DNA from: CAXTPV01 sp965276715 | Lineage (GTDB): Bacteria; Pseudomonadota; Alphaproteobacteria; Acetobacterales; Acetobacteraceae | Assembly: GCA_965276715.1 (NCBI GenBank) | Contig: OZ255622.1 | Location: forward strand, 3,348,001-3,412,000 | Direction of reading: 5' to 3' | Length of the DNA stretch: 64,000 nt | In this document: positions 35,327-45,264 of the stretch, in pieces | Numbering within the stretch: position 1 is the first letter of the stretch | Layout of the letters: each line of letters starts with the position of its first letter | The notes under the pieces: generated by a model | What the model was told of the DNA's origin: nothing | The model's input: only the letters and a program-made list of their open reading frames with translations | Database searches by the model: none | Position numbers and translations under genes: made by a program

Positions 35327-36079
35327 TCAGGGCACGCTCACGGCCGGCGGCGCCTGCGTGACCGCCCCGCGCGCCTCGTTCAGCACATATGAGAACCCCC
35401 AGCTCACCGGAACGAATTGCTGCAGATACTGGTTGAAATACTCGTAACCCTCCGCAATCCCGGTCCTTGGCACGAACACCACGTCATAGCGGGCGAGCCG
35501 CACGTCCGCGGCGGCATCGGTGCCCCCCGCGATCGACTGGTAGCGTGTCCCCAGGAACCGCGGCTTTCCATCCGCGCCGCGCCTCAGAATGAAGACCCGC
35601 CTGCTGTCGCCGGCAAGCTTGATCCCCCCCGCCTGTGCGATCGCCTGGCTGAGCGTGATGGCGCCGCTGTCGGCCCTGAACATGCCGGGATTGGCCACCT
35701 GGCCCGCCACATACACCTGCAGCGGCTGCGCCTGCTTGACGATGACCGACAGCTGCGGCGACTTGAGCAGCGACGCGTAGGCGTGTTCGAGCGTCGCTTC
35801 GAGTTCGGGAACGGTTCGCCCGGTGGCGTCCGCATCACCCATCACGGTGGTCGAGATATGGCCGTCCGGCCGCACCGTGATCTCGTCGTCGAGTTCGGGC
35901 GACAGGGGCAGCCTGATGTCGAGCACGTCTCCGACCTGGATCCGGTAGGGCGCCAAAGGCGCGATCGTTCCAAGCTCCGGTTGCGCCGGCGCCTGCGGCA
36001 TTGTGCTCGTATCGACTGTGCCGCATCCCGAAAGCAGCAGGAGCGCCGTCAGCGTACAGCCTGACGATCTCCTAGACAT
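35327..36079 (-). CDS. Wza-like polysaccharide export lipoprotein
   Basis: A 250-residue outer-membrane export protein. The signal ends LLLLSGCGT, a lipobox with Cys at about residue 19. YRIQVGDVLDIRLPLSPEL, ITVRPDGHISTTVMGD and LEATLEHAYASLLKSPQLSV form the poly-export domain; VYVAGQVANPGMF begins an SLBB domain. It would form the export channel for the polymer. It is the last gene of the 11-gene operon; its start lies within the end of the preceding GT2 gene. Confidence 0.92.
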   Translation of the reverse strand: MSRRSSGCTLTALLLLSGCGTVDTSTMPQAPAQPELGTIAPLAPYRIQVGDVLDIRLPLSPELDDEITVRPDGHISTTVMGDADATGRTVPELEATLEHAYASLLKSPQLSVIVKQAQPLQVYVAGQVANPGMFRADSGAITLSQAIAQAGGIKLAGDSRRVFILRRGADGKPRFLGTRYQSIAGGTDAAADVRLARYDVVFVPRTGIAEGYEYFNQYLQQFVPVSWGFSYVLNEARGAVTQAPPAVSVP

Positions 36080-36959
36080 CGGCCCGCCATGCACGCGGAT
36101 CGCGCAACGCACGACAGCCCATGGTCACGATCTGCACGGTGGCGACCGCAAGGGAGCCCGACTGAAACGACGTCCTCGCCGCGCGAAGCTGATAGCTTCG
36201 ATGCAGTCGCGGCGCCTCGCGCCCGAGCATCGCGCCATGTACCGCCAGCAAATCCCGCAGGCCCCGGGCTCGGTCGACGAGGAAATCCCGATCCTGCTTC
36301 GTCGACAGCCGCCCGAGATGCTCCACCAGCTGGTTGCCCGCGTCCTGGTGGTAGAGGCGCAACACGTCGTGATGGATGCGTGAGCGGAACAGCATCGCGA
36401 AGTCGAGATGGAATTTCTCCTCCAGCATTCGGCTGTCCGGATACCGAACGAGATCGAAGCAGGACCGTCGCACGCACCGGATCATGTCGCGCGGCTTCCC
36501 GACCGTCCGCTCGAGAAAGCGTGCATACCCTCGGTAGTCGAGGTCGGCCGCCTCGATCGGGTCGGGTGACAGGCGCCCATCATCGAGCCGGCTGCGAAAC
36601 CACAACGCATGCAACGAGGGCGGCGCGCCTCGCGCGTAGCCGGCCATCCGATCGAGCGCCGCGGACGACGCAAACTCGTCGTCGCTGTCGAGAAACACGA
36701 TCCATTCCCCCGAACTCGCCGCGATCCCGGTGTTGCGTGCCGGACAGACCCCGCGATTGCATCCATGCGCGATCACGACAATCCTTCGGTCGTCGAAGGC
36801 ACGAAGCCGTTCGAGCGAACCGTCGGTCGAGCCGTCGTCGACGGCCACGATCTCGAAATCGCCCGATGCCTGGGCCAGCACGCTGTCCAGGCAACGCTGG
36901 ATCGTGTGCGCGCGATTGAAGACCGGAATGACGATGCTGAACATCGGCGCACCGCTCAT
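36072..36959 (-). CDS. Family 2 glycosyltransferase
   Basis: A 295-residue GT-A enzyme. FSIVIPVFNRAHTIQRCLDS, VAVDDGSTDGS (nucleotide-binding Asp) and FLDSDDEFAS (DxD metal site) are clear. GCNRGVCPARNTGI binds the sugar nucleotide. The C-terminal half has no named domain. It adds one sugar to the lipid-linked repeat, at the cytoplasmic face. It overlaps the flippase gene by ATGA. Confidence 0.93.
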   Translation of the reverse strand: MSGAPMFSIVIPVFNRAHTIQRCLDSVLAQASGDFEIVAVDDGSTDGSLERLRAFDDRRIVVIAHGCNRGVCPARNTGIAASSGEWIVFLDSDDEFASSAALDRMAGYARGAPPSLHALWFRSRLDDGRLSPDPIEAADLDYRGYARFLERTVGKPRDMIRCVRRSCFDLVRYPDSRMLEEKFHLDFAMLFRSRIHHDVLRLYHQDAGNQLVEHLGRLSTKQDRDFLVDRARGLRDLLAVHGAMLGREAPRLHRSYQLRAARTSFQSGSLAVATVQIVTMGCRALRDPRAWRADV

Positions 36960-38191
36960 CCTGCGACCTCCTCCATGCGGGATGCCGTGCCTGGACCAAG
37001 TCGGACGAGGGTTGCGATCGTCACGGCGGCACTCGCAAGCGCCGACAACGCGCACCAGGCGATCAGCGCGCTCGTGACACTGCCGGCCAGCGCGAGTGCT
37101 GCCAGCCGGATCGGCAGCGTGACGGTGCCGAACGCGAACAGGCTGCGTTGCCAGCCGCGCACCGTGATCACTGTGACCGCCGGGATGTTGGCTATTCCCG
37201 CCGCCTGTGCGGCCATCAACAGACCCGCATCGAACCCCGCTCCGTGCCATCGCGCACCGAACACGACCGCGAACAACGCCGGGCCCACGACCAGGAGCAC
37301 GGCAGCCAGGAGCCCGAGCGGCACGGCGAGTGCCACGCTGGTCCGCGCTGTCATCCGCCGCAGCGCCACATCGTCCCCGGCGATCCGGCTCATCGAGGCC
37401 AGCAGCGATTGGCGCATCGCCTCGCCGACCGTCACTGCCGGCAGCAGCACGACCCGGTTGGCGAGCGTGAAGGCGCCAACGGACGCGGCTCCCCCGACCC
37501 CGCCGATGATCGGCGGCACCGCGCTGTTGCCAAGATTGTTGAGCAGTGTCTGCGGCGCCGACCAGCGGAGCAGCGTCCGATGATGTGTGGCCAGGCGTCG
37601 GCGCGTCTCTCGCGTGCCCAGGCGCGGCCCGGGCGTCACCCGCAGCGCCCACGCCGTCGCCGCGGCTGCGAGCGCCTGTCCCGCCAGACCACCCTCGATC
37701 AGCGACACGCCGCTCGCCGCATGCCACGCGAGTGCCATCTGCACGATGCCGACGCCCGCACCGCGAAGCAGGCGCCCGGCGGCGACCGCGCCCGGCCGAT
37801 CGAGGGAAAGCGCGCGGTTCGCGAGCACCTGACCCCAGCCCAGCGCCAGCACCGACGGCCCGACCAGTCCGAGCGCATGCGCGGGCAGGGCGAGCACGCC
37901 TGCGAGCCACGCGACCGCGGTCAGCCCAGTGGCCACGCACGCGACGCCGACCGCGAGCACGAGCGACACGCCGAACGCGACGCGTGCCTGCCCTTCGTCG
38001 CGCTCGATCACGAGCGCGTTCTCGAGCCCGAGGCTGCCAATCGAGGCCGCCAGCGTCGTCACGGCAACGAAGATTCCGAATGTCCCGAACGCATGCGGGT
38101 CGTAGAGCCGCGTCAGCAGCGGCGCCAGACCGAGTGCGACGAGCTGGCTCCCCCCGGAGCCAACCAGCAGCGTGCCCGCGCGCCTGACCAT
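36956..38191 (-). CDS. Wzx-type oligosaccharide flippase
   Basis: A membrane protein of about 411 residues with around 12 helices. VGSGGSQLVALGLAPLLTRL, GTFGIFVAVTTLAASIGSLG and LENALVIERDEG match the polysaccharide-synthesis flippase family (MOP superfamily), which moves the lipid-linked repeat to the periplasm. The ATG at 38191 is chosen; a TTG at 38215 overlapping the acyltransferase stop is also possible and would fit the overlap habit of this operon. Confidence 0.88.
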   Translation of the reverse strand: MVRRAGTLLVGSGGSQLVALGLAPLLTRLYDPHAFGTFGIFVAVTTLAASIGSLGLENALVIERDEGQARVAFGVSLVLAVGVACVATGLTAVAWLAGVLALPAHALGLVGPSVLALGWGQVLANRALSLDRPGAVAAGRLLRGAGVGIVQMALAWHAASGVSLIEGGLAGQALAAAATAWALRVTPGPRLGTRETRRRLATHHRTLLRWSAPQTLLNNLGNSAVPPIIGGVGGAASVGAFTLANRVVLLPAVTVGEAMRQSLLASMSRIAGDDVALRRMTARTSVALAVPLGLLAAVLLVVGPALFAVVFGARWHGAGFDAGLLMAAQAAGIANIPAVTVITVRGWQRSLFAFGTVTLPIRLAALALAGSVTSALIAWCALSALASAAVTIATLVRLGPGTASRMEEVAG

Positions 38192-38204
38192 CCGGCCGGC
38201 CGGA

Positions 38205-39344
38205 TCAGCCGGCAAGCGCCGGATCCGCAGCCAGCGCGCGTCGCGCGGCGCCGGCCTGCATCAGGGCCGCCGTCGCCTCCGACCCGGCGCGCCGGCGCAG
38301 CGCCACCATCGGCCGCTCGATGCCGAACCAGCAGGCGAACGTGAACGCCAGCGTCAAGCACACGAAAATCGCATCGAACGCCGGGCCGTCCGGCGCCATG
38401 CGGCCAGCCACCATCAACGCCAGCCAGTGCCAGAGATAGAGACCGTAGCTGAGCCGTCCGATCGCCATCGGCAACGGTCGCGACAGCAAGGCCGCCAGAA
38501 GTCCAGGCTGCAGCGAGGCCGGCACCAGCACCAGCAATGCCGCACCTTGCAGCGTATAGCGCCCTGTATCGCGAAATTCCTCGTTCCTGATCGCGCACGT
38601 GACCAGCAGCACAAAGGCGCTCGCGATGACCGCCGGCGACCGGGCCGCGGTCAGCGCCCACCCCGCCTGCGTACGAATCAAGACGGCGGCGAACGCCCCG
38701 AAGGCCAAGCTGTCGGCGCGCGTGTCGGTCGACTTGCTGATCCAGTCATTCCCGTGCGGACCGCACGCCAGGCCCCGCGACGCCTCGCAGATCGGCGCCA
38801 AGTGGCAACGCCAGGCGAGGCACCCGAGAATGCAAACCGTAAGTCCCACCAGCAATGCCGTCCGGCCGCCGAGGCGTGCCAGGATCAGCAGCAGCACCGG
38901 CCAGACGAGATAGAACTGCTCCTCGATCGCAAGCGACCAGAGGATCACGAACGGATGCACCAGGCCGCTGATGTTCGTGTCGAAAGCGTGCGAGGTGAGC
39001 TGGGCATAGTTGGCGCCGTACAGCAGTGCCGCCGGCCACGCCGCCACGCGCATCACGCCGCCGCAGGCGATGAACACCAGTCCGGCGATCACCACGAACG
39101 CTGTCGACGCCGGCAGCAGACGAAGCGCCCGCCGCTTGTAGAAACGCGCCAGGTCGATCCGCCCTCGAAGCCGATGCTCGTTGAGCAACTGTCCAGTGAT
39201 CAGCAGGCCACTGACAAAAAAGAAGATCGTGACCCCGAGGCCGCCCGGAACCAGCGGGCCCATCCCGGCGTGGGCTGCCAGAACGAGCAGGATCGACACC
39301 CCTCGCCAGCCGTCGAGCGCGGGCATGTGACCCTGCCTCGTCAT
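38205..39344 (-). CDS. Acyltransferase 3-family membrane protein
   Basis: A 379-residue protein with about 10 helices. PALDGWRGVSILLVLAAHAG carries the catalytic His of the family; FFFVSGLLITGQLL, RFYKRRALRLLPA and FVILWSLAIEEQFYLVWPV are the other marks. These enzymes O-acetylate or otherwise acylate extracellular polysaccharides. A role in decorating the polymer made here is likely. Overlaps the chain-length gene by ATGA. Confidence 0.93.
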   Translation of the reverse strand: MTRQGHMPALDGWRGVSILLVLAAHAGMGPLVPGGLGVTIFFFVSGLLITGQLLNEHRLRGRIDLARFYKRRALRLLPASTAFVVIAGLVFIACGGVMRVAAWPAALLYGANYAQLTSHAFDTNISGLVHPFVILWSLAIEEQFYLVWPVLLLILARLGGRTALLVGLTVCILGCLAWRCHLAPICEASRGLACGPHGNDWISKSTDTRADSLAFGAFAAVLIRTQAGWALTAARSPAVIASAFVLLVTCAIRNEEFRDTGRYTLQGAALLVLVPASLQPGLLAALLSRPLPMAIGRLSYGLYLWHWLALMVAGRMAPDGPAFDAIFVCLTLAFTFACWFGIERPMVALRRRAGSEATAALMQAGAARRALAADPALAG

Positions 39345-40912
39345 GCGGCGAGCGGCATGATCGGTGGTTGCCCCATCATGGCGTCACCGTGCGGCACCCG
39401 TGCCAGCATCGCGATCCCGAGCGTCTCGAGCTCGTCGCCAAGCAGGATGGTCCGCCGCCATGCGTGCCCGGCCAAGGCCGCCGCCATGCATCCGATCATG
39501 CCGAAGGCGAAGCCCGCCATCATCAGCAGCAAACGAAGCGGTCTCGGCCTGATCGGCAGGCTCGGTGCGGCGGCGACGCGGACGCTCGGCAGCGAGGCCG
39601 CCTCGACCGCCTCGACATCCTGCTGGCTCGACTCCGCCGATGCCAGACCGCGCAGATCGTCGAGCAGGACGCTCCGCCGCGTGATGAGCGCGTCGAGCGC
39701 CCGTTCGTCCTGCCCCAGCGTTGCGATCCGGCGGGTGATCGCGACATCCTCCGCATCGTCGTCGGCAAGTTGCGCATCGAGCCCGCGCTGCTCGGCCTGC
39801 AGCTGCAGCAGGCTTGACACCACAGCGTCGAACGCGCCGTTGCGCACCGTGTGGCTCGCCGACAACGTGGCCGGACGGCTCGACGCAAGTTCGCCGTTCC
39901 TGGCTTGGATCTGCGTCTCGATGTCACGCGCCGCCGGGCTGTCCTGCCGATAACGGCTCAACGTCGCGGCCTCGCGCGCCCGCAATTCCTCGATGCCGTT
40001 GCGCAACGCCGCCGTATGCGCGTCGAGGCTCGTATCGCTGCCTCCGGCCACCATCGCGGGGAGCCGCGACCGCTGCATCTCCAGCTCGGCGATCCGTGCC
40101 TGTCCGGCCGCCTCGGCCCGGCGAGCCGCGATCGCATCCTGCTCGACGTCGCCCTGCTCGCGCAGCAGGCTCGCGAGCTGCGTCCCGTAATCGGGTAGCC
40201 CATGCGACAGCCGGAATGACGCAAGCGCCGCCTCCGCCACGTCGAGGGCCCGACGCGCGCGTTCGACATCGGCACGCATCGCGCGGCTGTCCTGTCTCGA
40301 ATAGAGCACCCGTCGACGCTGCAGATAGAGACGCTCGAGCGTGCGCAGCACGTCACGCGCAACCGAGGCGTCGCGATGGCTGAAGCCGAGCGTGATCACG
40401 CTGGCGAGCTTGGACGGCTTGATGTCGAGCTTGGCCGCGAAGATCGCGACCGCTTCCTCGAGCGGATCGTCCGCGTGATGCGCCGGCTCCGAGCCAGCCA
40501 GCCGTGCCAGCATGTCCGGCGCGCCCTTGATCGCGGCCAGCATCCGCATCGGCAGGCTCGGCGGCTGCAACAGCTTCGGATAGAGGCGCGCGAGCCCGAT
40601 CGAGCGGATCACATCGCGGTGCAGATCGTCGCTCGACAGGATCTCGGTCTCGGTGCCGAGAATATGGTCGGCATCGAAGGCGGTGTTCGGCGCCGGACCC
40701 GATCCCGCGGGCGCGCGCACCGTGTATTCGGGACCGAGCAGCAGCACCAGCGTCGAGTGCGACACGTAACGCGGCGGCAGCACGAGGCCAAGCAGGCTTG
40801 CCGCCAGCAGGATTCCGCCGCTGAGTGCCGCGAGCCGCCGTCTCGACCGCCACGCATGCTCGACGAAGCCCCGCCACGCCATCCCGTCCTGGGTTTGGTC
40901 CTCCGAGGTCAC
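39341..40912 (-). CDS. Wzz/GumC-type polysaccharide co-polymerase
   Basis: A 523-residue protein with one helix near residues 28-50, a long periplasmic part, and a second helix near 468-492 (LLLMMAGFAFGMIGCMAAAL). The first half has YVSHSTLVLLLGPEYT and ILSSDDLHRDVIRSIGL as in Wzz proteins; the middle (about 200-440) is coiled coil rich in Glu/Arg/Ala. No kinase domain follows, so a partner ATPase would be separate. It sets chain length and links to the Wza-like channel. GTG start overlapping the polymerase stop (GTGA). Confidence 0.9.
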   Translation of the reverse strand: MTSEDQTQDGMAWRGFVEHAWRSRRRLAALSGGILLAASLLGLVLPPRYVSHSTLVLLLGPEYTVRAPAGSGPAPNTAFDADHILGTETEILSSDDLHRDVIRSIGLARLYPKLLQPPSLPMRMLAAIKGAPDMLARLAGSEPAHHADDPLEEAVAIFAAKLDIKPSKLASVITLGFSHRDASVARDVLRTLERLYLQRRRVLYSRQDSRAMRADVERARRALDVAEAALASFRLSHGLPDYGTQLASLLREQGDVEQDAIAARRAEAAGQARIAELEMQRSRLPAMVAGGSDTSLDAHTAALRNGIEELRAREAATLSRYRQDSPAARDIETQIQARNGELASSRPATLSASHTVRNGAFDAVVSSLLQLQAEQRGLDAQLADDDAEDVAITRRIATLGQDERALDALITRRSVLLDDLRGLASAESSQQDVEAVEAASLPSVRVAAAPSLPIRPRPLRLLLMMAGFAFGMIGCMAAALAGHAWRRTILLGDELETLGIAMLARVPHGDAMMGQPPIMPLAA

Positions 40913-42219
40913 GCGCGCGCATCCCCGGGCAGCGACAGGCCGAAACGCGTCGGTGCCCCCGTCGCCACGTGGTTCTGCCGCTCGCGCGCAAGCCGCGGCC
41001 GGACGAGCCCGCCCGCGTGGACGCACGCCACCAGGACGAAGAGCACGTTGGATTTTCGCCCCAGCGAATTGCTCGTCGATGCGGCCAGCATCAGCGCCAC
41101 GATGCCGAGCCGGCCGTAGGGCGACGCGACCCGCCACAGATGGCGCAGCAGGCAGGCGAGGGCGGCGGCGAACACCACGAAGCCGACGATGCCGAGATTG
41201 ACGAACGCAAGCAGCCAGAAGTTCTCGATGTCGGTGAGCGCGCTCTGCAGCCCGACTTGATAGATCAACCCGGGCGTCTCCGAGATCGGGCTGCCGAACA
41301 GCAAGGCGCGCGTATCGAGCAGGCCGAGCACCATCCACTCGGCGCCGCGCGACTGCGCGCTGCTGTCGAGATAGAGTTTTCCCGCGACCCGCGCGCCGAT
41401 ACCGGTCGTCGTCAGCAACACCGCGGTCGCCGCCGGCAGCAGCGCGCAGGCGCACGCCGCAAGTGCCGCCCGGGCTGCCGTCAGCCGCCGTTCCAGCAAG
41501 TCCTTCAGCAGCCGCCAGGCCGCCGCGCCGATCGAGGCGCCAAGTGTCACCAGCAGTGTCGCCCTGCCGCCGAACGCGAGCAACGCCACGCCGAACAGGG
41601 CGAGCAAGGGCCACAGCACGATCCGCCGCGGTCGCAGCGCGACCGCGGTGAACAGGCCGGTCATCGTCAGCATCGCGCCGGTCAGCGGGTGGTCGAACAG
41701 CGCCGAGCTTCGGAATGCGCCGGGCTCGTCGACGAGGGCCGTCTCCTCCAGATAGATCGGAACCAGGTGGAATTGCGCCACCGTCTCCGCGACCGCGAGC
41801 GACGCGTTCAGCCCGAGCAGGGCCAGCGCAAGCCACCCGAGCGCGCGCCGCCGCGCCGCCGGCATCTCGCCGATGACGAGCGCCAGCAGACCGGCCGACA
41901 GGTAGCTTTCGACATACACCGCGACGCCGGATACCCCGACACTCGCCGCCGAGTAGGCGGCGACAACGCTCATCAGCGCGAGAAAGCCGGCAAGATCCGG
42001 CGCGCGCCGCAGCATCCCCGCAAGCGTCCGCAGCGGCGCGCCACGCCCGAGCAATATGCATCCGAGCGATGCGATCACGGCCCAGGTCGACGGGTGCAGC
42101 TTGACCAGCGGGTTGCCGCCCGGATGGGCGTAATCGATGCCCGCCACATACAGGAGGTTGGCCGACACGGTCAGCGACAAGGCCAGCGACCAGGCGGCGA
42201 GACCGAACGCCGCCCTCAA
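40909..42219 (-). CDS. O-antigen ligase/polymerase-like (Wzy-type) membrane protein
   Basis: A 436-residue protein with about 11-12 helices and one larger periplasmic loop near residues 300-370 (KLYLDSSAQSRGAEWMVLGL, GSPISETPGL), as in Wzy/WaaL proteins. It would join repeat units in the periplasm. No ATG or GTG fits; a TTG at 42219 overlaps the wecG-like stop in a TTGA junction, the same pattern as the other genes here, so that start is taken. Upstream in-frame codons lie inside the neighbour. Confidence 0.85.
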   Translation of the reverse strand: MRAAFGLAAWSLALSLTVSANLLYVAGIDYAHPGGNPLVKLHPSTWAVIASLGCILLGRGAPLRTLAGMLRRAPDLAGFLALMSVVAAYSAASVGVSGVAVYVESYLSAGLLALVIGEMPAARRRALGWLALALLGLNASLAVAETVAQFHLVPIYLEETALVDEPGAFRSSALFDHPLTGAMLTMTGLFTAVALRPRRIVLWPLLALFGVALLAFGGRATLLVTLGASIGAAAWRLLKDLLERRLTAARAALAACACALLPAATAVLLTTTGIGARVAGKLYLDSSAQSRGAEWMVLGLLDTRALLFGSPISETPGLIYQVGLQSALTDIENFWLLAFVNLGIVGFVVFAAALACLLRHLWRVASPYGRLGIVALMLAASTSNSLGRKSNVLFVLVACVHAGGLVRPRLARERQNHVATGAPTRFGLSLPGDARA

Positions 42220-42977
42220 GCGTCGCTCGCCCGCGTCGATGGCTCCGGATCGAGCAGGTCCTCGGCGACGGCGGCGAGAAAGGCGATCGCACCGAACGCA
42301 TACCGCCGTCCGAGCCGGCGCGGCTCCTGGCCGATGCGCCAGAGCCATTCGAGATGCAGCGTCCGCATCGGCAGCGGCGCGCGCCGCACCAGCCCGAGCG
42401 TGACCTTGACCGCCTGGCCGACGCAGATCGCCCAGCAGGCGGGCAGCCGGTCCCGGCTTCTGTCGACGAAGATCTCGCTCTGCGGCGCGCCGACCCCCAT
42501 GACCAGCAGGCTCGGTTCGAAGGCGGCAATGCGGCGCGCGAGTTCATCGCATGCCGACGCGTCGTCGATGAACCCGCGCGGCGGCACCGCGACGCCGACG
42601 CGTCCGGGCGCCACGAGCGCCGCCCAATGCTCGACCGCCCGCTCGGTCCGACTTCCATCGACAACGAAGAACCAGCGCCGTCCGTCGACCGGCCCATCGC
42701 GCATCAGCCTTTCCGTCAAGTCGCAGCCGGTCACCCGGTGCAGCCTGTGCGCATGGAGCCTTGCATAAGCGTGCACCGGGAAGCCGTCGCACAAGACCAT
42801 CGCGCTGCGTCTGTAGGCCTCGCGGAACGCTTCGTCCCGACGCAGCCGGGTGACATGGTCGAGATTGGGCGTGACCACCAGGCGGATCTCGGGTGCCGGC
42901 GTCAACACGGCGTCCGCGACCGCGCCGAGATCGCGATCGCTGGGCAGGAAGCCGAACACGGCGCGCCGTTGCCTCAC
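42216..42977 (-). CDS. WecG/TagA/CpsF-family glycosyltransferase
   Basis: A 253-residue GT26 enzyme. VTPNLDHVTRLRRDEAFREA, VLCDGFPVHAYARL, RVTGCDLTERL, LLVMGVGAPQSEIFVDR and HLEWLWRIGQEPRRLGRRY are the family set, with the conserved Asp in CDG and TGCD. It transfers a sugar to a polyprenyl-linked acceptor, like ManNAcA or GumM-type glucuronate transferases. GTG start overlaps the GT4 stop (GTGA). Confidence 0.95.
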   Translation of the reverse strand: MRQRRAVFGFLPSDRDLGAVADAVLTPAPEIRLVVTPNLDHVTRLRRDEAFREAYRRSAMVLCDGFPVHAYARLHAHRLHRVTGCDLTERLMRDGPVDGRRWFFVVDGSRTERAVEHWAALVAPGRVGVAVPPRGFIDDASACDELARRIAAFEPSLLVMGVGAPQSEIFVDRSRDRLPACWAICVGQAVKVTLGLVRRAPLPMRTLHLEWLWRIGQEPRRLGRRYAFGAIAFLAAVAEDLLDPEPSTRASDA

Positions 42978-44149
42978 GCGAACGCCTTCGTCCGGTACGG
43001 ATCGCGCGCGATCGCCAGATAGCGCTCGGTCGCGCGCTCGACGGTGAACTCGCCCGCGCGCGCCCGCAGCATCCCCGACGGAAACGCCTGTCTCAGGAAC
43101 GGGTCGAGTGCCTGGGCGAGCGCAATATGATCACGGGTCGGCACCAGTCGGCCGAACCGGCCGCCGCCGAGGATTTCCGACGGGCCGAACGGGCAATCGG
43201 TCGACACGACCGGCGTGCCGCAGGCCATAGCCTCGATCAGCACGTTCCCGAGCCCTTCGTAGACCGACGACAGCACGACGGCGCACGCCCGGCGCATGTA
43301 GGGCAGCGGGTTGCGCTTGAAGCCCGCGAAGCGGACATGCTCGGTGATCGAGAGTTCGCCCGCGAGCATCTCGAGCGCCTCGCGCAGCGGCCCCTCGCCG
43401 AGGATCATCAGCCGCGATGGATGCTGACGCCGGTGCGCCGCAAACCCGCGCAGCAGGGTGGTGTGATCCTTCTGCGCCACCAGACGGCCGACCGCGACAT
43501 ACACCGGCAGCTCCCCGCCGGCGAACCATGGATCATCGACCGCCTCGTCGGCGCGCACATCGAAATCGGACGTGATGACCGGATTGTGGATCACCTCGAT
43601 CCGCGAGCGCATGATGCCGGCGCGCTGCGCCATGTCGTCGGCAACGCCGCTCGAGACTGCCACGACATGGTTCGCAACCGGCGTCAGCAGCCTGTAGAGC
43701 AGCGGCACCGCACGGTAACGCGCGTTCGTCCTCATCTCGACCGACAACGCGTTGTGCTGGCAGACGATCAGGTTGCAATCCGATCGCGCCAGGATCTTGG
43801 CCAGCATGGCGGCGATATTGTTGTGGCCAAGGCTCGCGAGCAGGACATCCGGCCGCTCGGTGCGCAGGAAACGCGCAAGCGGCCGCACATCGGACATCGT
43901 TCGCGCGGTCCCGAAGACGCGCACATCCAGTCCGGCCGGCAGTTCGGCGCGCAACTCGCCCTCATCGGCGTGCAGCAACAGGGTCGTCCGCACGTCCAGT
44001 TCGCGCAGCCTCGCGAGCAGGTGCAGCCGCATCCGCTCGACGCCGCCGCCCGCGAGCGAATGGATATAGCAGGCGACATGCATCGGGCCGTGGCCGGCCC
44101 GGCCGGTCGACGCCCGAGGCCCGAGTTCGGAAACCGTCGTGGCGCTCAT
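42974..44149 (-). CDS. Family 4 glycosyltransferase
   Basis: A 391-residue GT-B enzyme. CYIHSLAGGGVERMRLHLL is the N-terminal Gly loop; YVAVGRLVAQKDHTTLLRGF opens the second domain; VVLSSVYEGLGNVLIEAMA carries the EX7E pattern. It uses a nucleotide sugar to extend the repeat unit. ATG 44149 overlaps the upstream gene stop (ATGA). Confidence 0.94.
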   Translation of the reverse strand: MSATTVSELGPRASTGRAGHGPMHVACYIHSLAGGGVERMRLHLLARLRELDVRTTLLLHADEGELRAELPAGLDVRVFGTARTMSDVRPLARFLRTERPDVLLASLGHNNIAAMLAKILARSDCNLIVCQHNALSVEMRTNARYRAVPLLYRLLTPVANHVVAVSSGVADDMAQRAGIMRSRIEVIHNPVITSDFDVRADEAVDDPWFAGGELPVYVAVGRLVAQKDHTTLLRGFAAHRRQHPSRLMILGEGPLREALEMLAGELSITEHVRFAGFKRNPLPYMRRACAVVLSSVYEGLGNVLIEAMACGTPVVSTDCPFGPSEILGGGRFGRLVPTRDHIALAQALDPFLRQAFPSGMLRARAGEFTVERATERYLAIARDPYRTKAFA

Positions 44150-45264
44150 GGCGTCTCCGTCCCCGCTCGTGTGCAAAGGGTTCGCGTTCCTCGATCCGCC
44201 AGGACCCGCGCGAAGATCGCCGCGAGCCGTTCGGGATAGGTCTCGATGTCGAACATCCGCTCGAACCGGGCCCTGCCCGAACGGCCGAGGGATGCCCGCA
44301 ACCCGGGCGAGGCGATCAGCCGCGACAGCGCGCGGGCCAGCGCCGCGGGGTCGCGCGCCGGCACCAGAGCGCCCGTCACGCCGTCGATCACCGCGTCGCC
44401 CACATCCCCCACGTCGGTCGCGACGACCGCCACGCCGGCCGCCATCGCTTCCAGGATCGCCATCGGCAGCGCTTCCTGGCGCGACGGCAGCACCAGCAGG
44501 TCGGACCCGGCCAGCATCGAGCGCGCGGCCTCGCTCTCGAGCCAGCCATGCACGCGCATCCGCGCATCAAGACCGAAGCGCCGCATCTCCTTGGCCACCG
44601 AGGCCGCATCGCCGTTGCCGACCAGATCGAGGCTCCAGTCGAGACCGGCGAGGCCGGGCGAGGCCAGGGCCTCGGACAGTTCCGCCAATCCCTTGCGTTC
44701 GGTGAGCGCGCCGAGGAAGAGCAACCGGCAGCCCGGCGCCCGCGCTGCTCGTGGAGCCATGGCCGTGACCGCATTGGCCAGCACCGCGACCGACTGGCGA
44801 TCCACTCCCACACGATCGATCATGTGCGCGCGCGACCGCGCGCCGAGGACCACCACCATCGAGGCATGCTGGAACACCGCGCGCACCAGCCGCCGTCCCA
44901 CCGCCCCCAGCCGCTCGAAGAAGGTCTCGAAGTCTGCCCCATGCAGATGCAGCACCACCGGGACCCGCAGCGCCCGCCCGAGCAGCACGAAGGCCGCCTT
45001 GCGCGCGACGCTGCCGTTCGCGGCCACGTGCACGTGCAGCAGGCCCACCCGGCGTCCCGCGCAGGCCCAACCGACCGTCAGCAGGGCGCCGATGAAAGCC
45101 GCGACCATCCTTGCGCCGCGCGCCATGCCGCCGCTGTCGATGACCCGCATCGTGCCGCCAGATCGCGCCCAGGCGGTCGCCGCCTCGTCGACCATCCGGC
45201 AGATACCGCCCGTCGAAGCGCGCCCACCGGGCGAGATCACCCAGATTTCCGGGGTGCCGCTCAC
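44146..45264 (-). CDS. Family 4 glycosyltransferase
   Basis: A 372-residue GT-B enzyme. IWVISPGGRASTGGICRMVD begins it, LHVHVAANGSVARKAAFVL and VVLHLHGADFETFF follow, and LLVLPSRQEALPMAILEAMA has the EX7E region, then VPARDPAALARAL. The sugar is unknown. GTG 45264 overlaps the GH10 stop (GTGA); longer in-frame reading is not family-like. Confidence 0.93.
   Translation of the reverse strand: MSGTPEIWVISPGGRASTGGICRMVDEAATAWARSGGTMRVIDSGGMARGARMVAAFIGALLTVGWACAGRRVGLLHVHVAANGSVARKAAFVLLGRALRVPVVLHLHGADFETFFERLGAVGRRLVRAVFQHASMVVVLGARSRAHMIDRVGVDRQSVAVLANAVTAMAPRAARAPGCRLLFLGALTERKGLAELSEALASPGLAGLDWSLDLVGNGDAASVAKEMRRFGLDARMRVHGWLESEAARSMLAGSDLLVLPSRQEALPMAILEAMAAGVAVVATDVGDVGDAVIDGVTGALVPARDPAALARALSRLIASPGLRASLGRSGRARFERMFDIETYPERLAAIFARVLADRGTRTLCTRAGTETP

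Noticed and set aside
36072..37940. A 622-residue glycosyltransferase
   Set aside because: The N-terminal ~327 residues are a shifted reading of the flippase gene; the GT2 fold starts at 36959.
39341..42697. A single 1118-residue minus-strand protein
   Set aside because: Only the last 523 residues match Wzz-type proteins; the first part is an out-of-frame reading of the Wzy-like and WecG-like genes.
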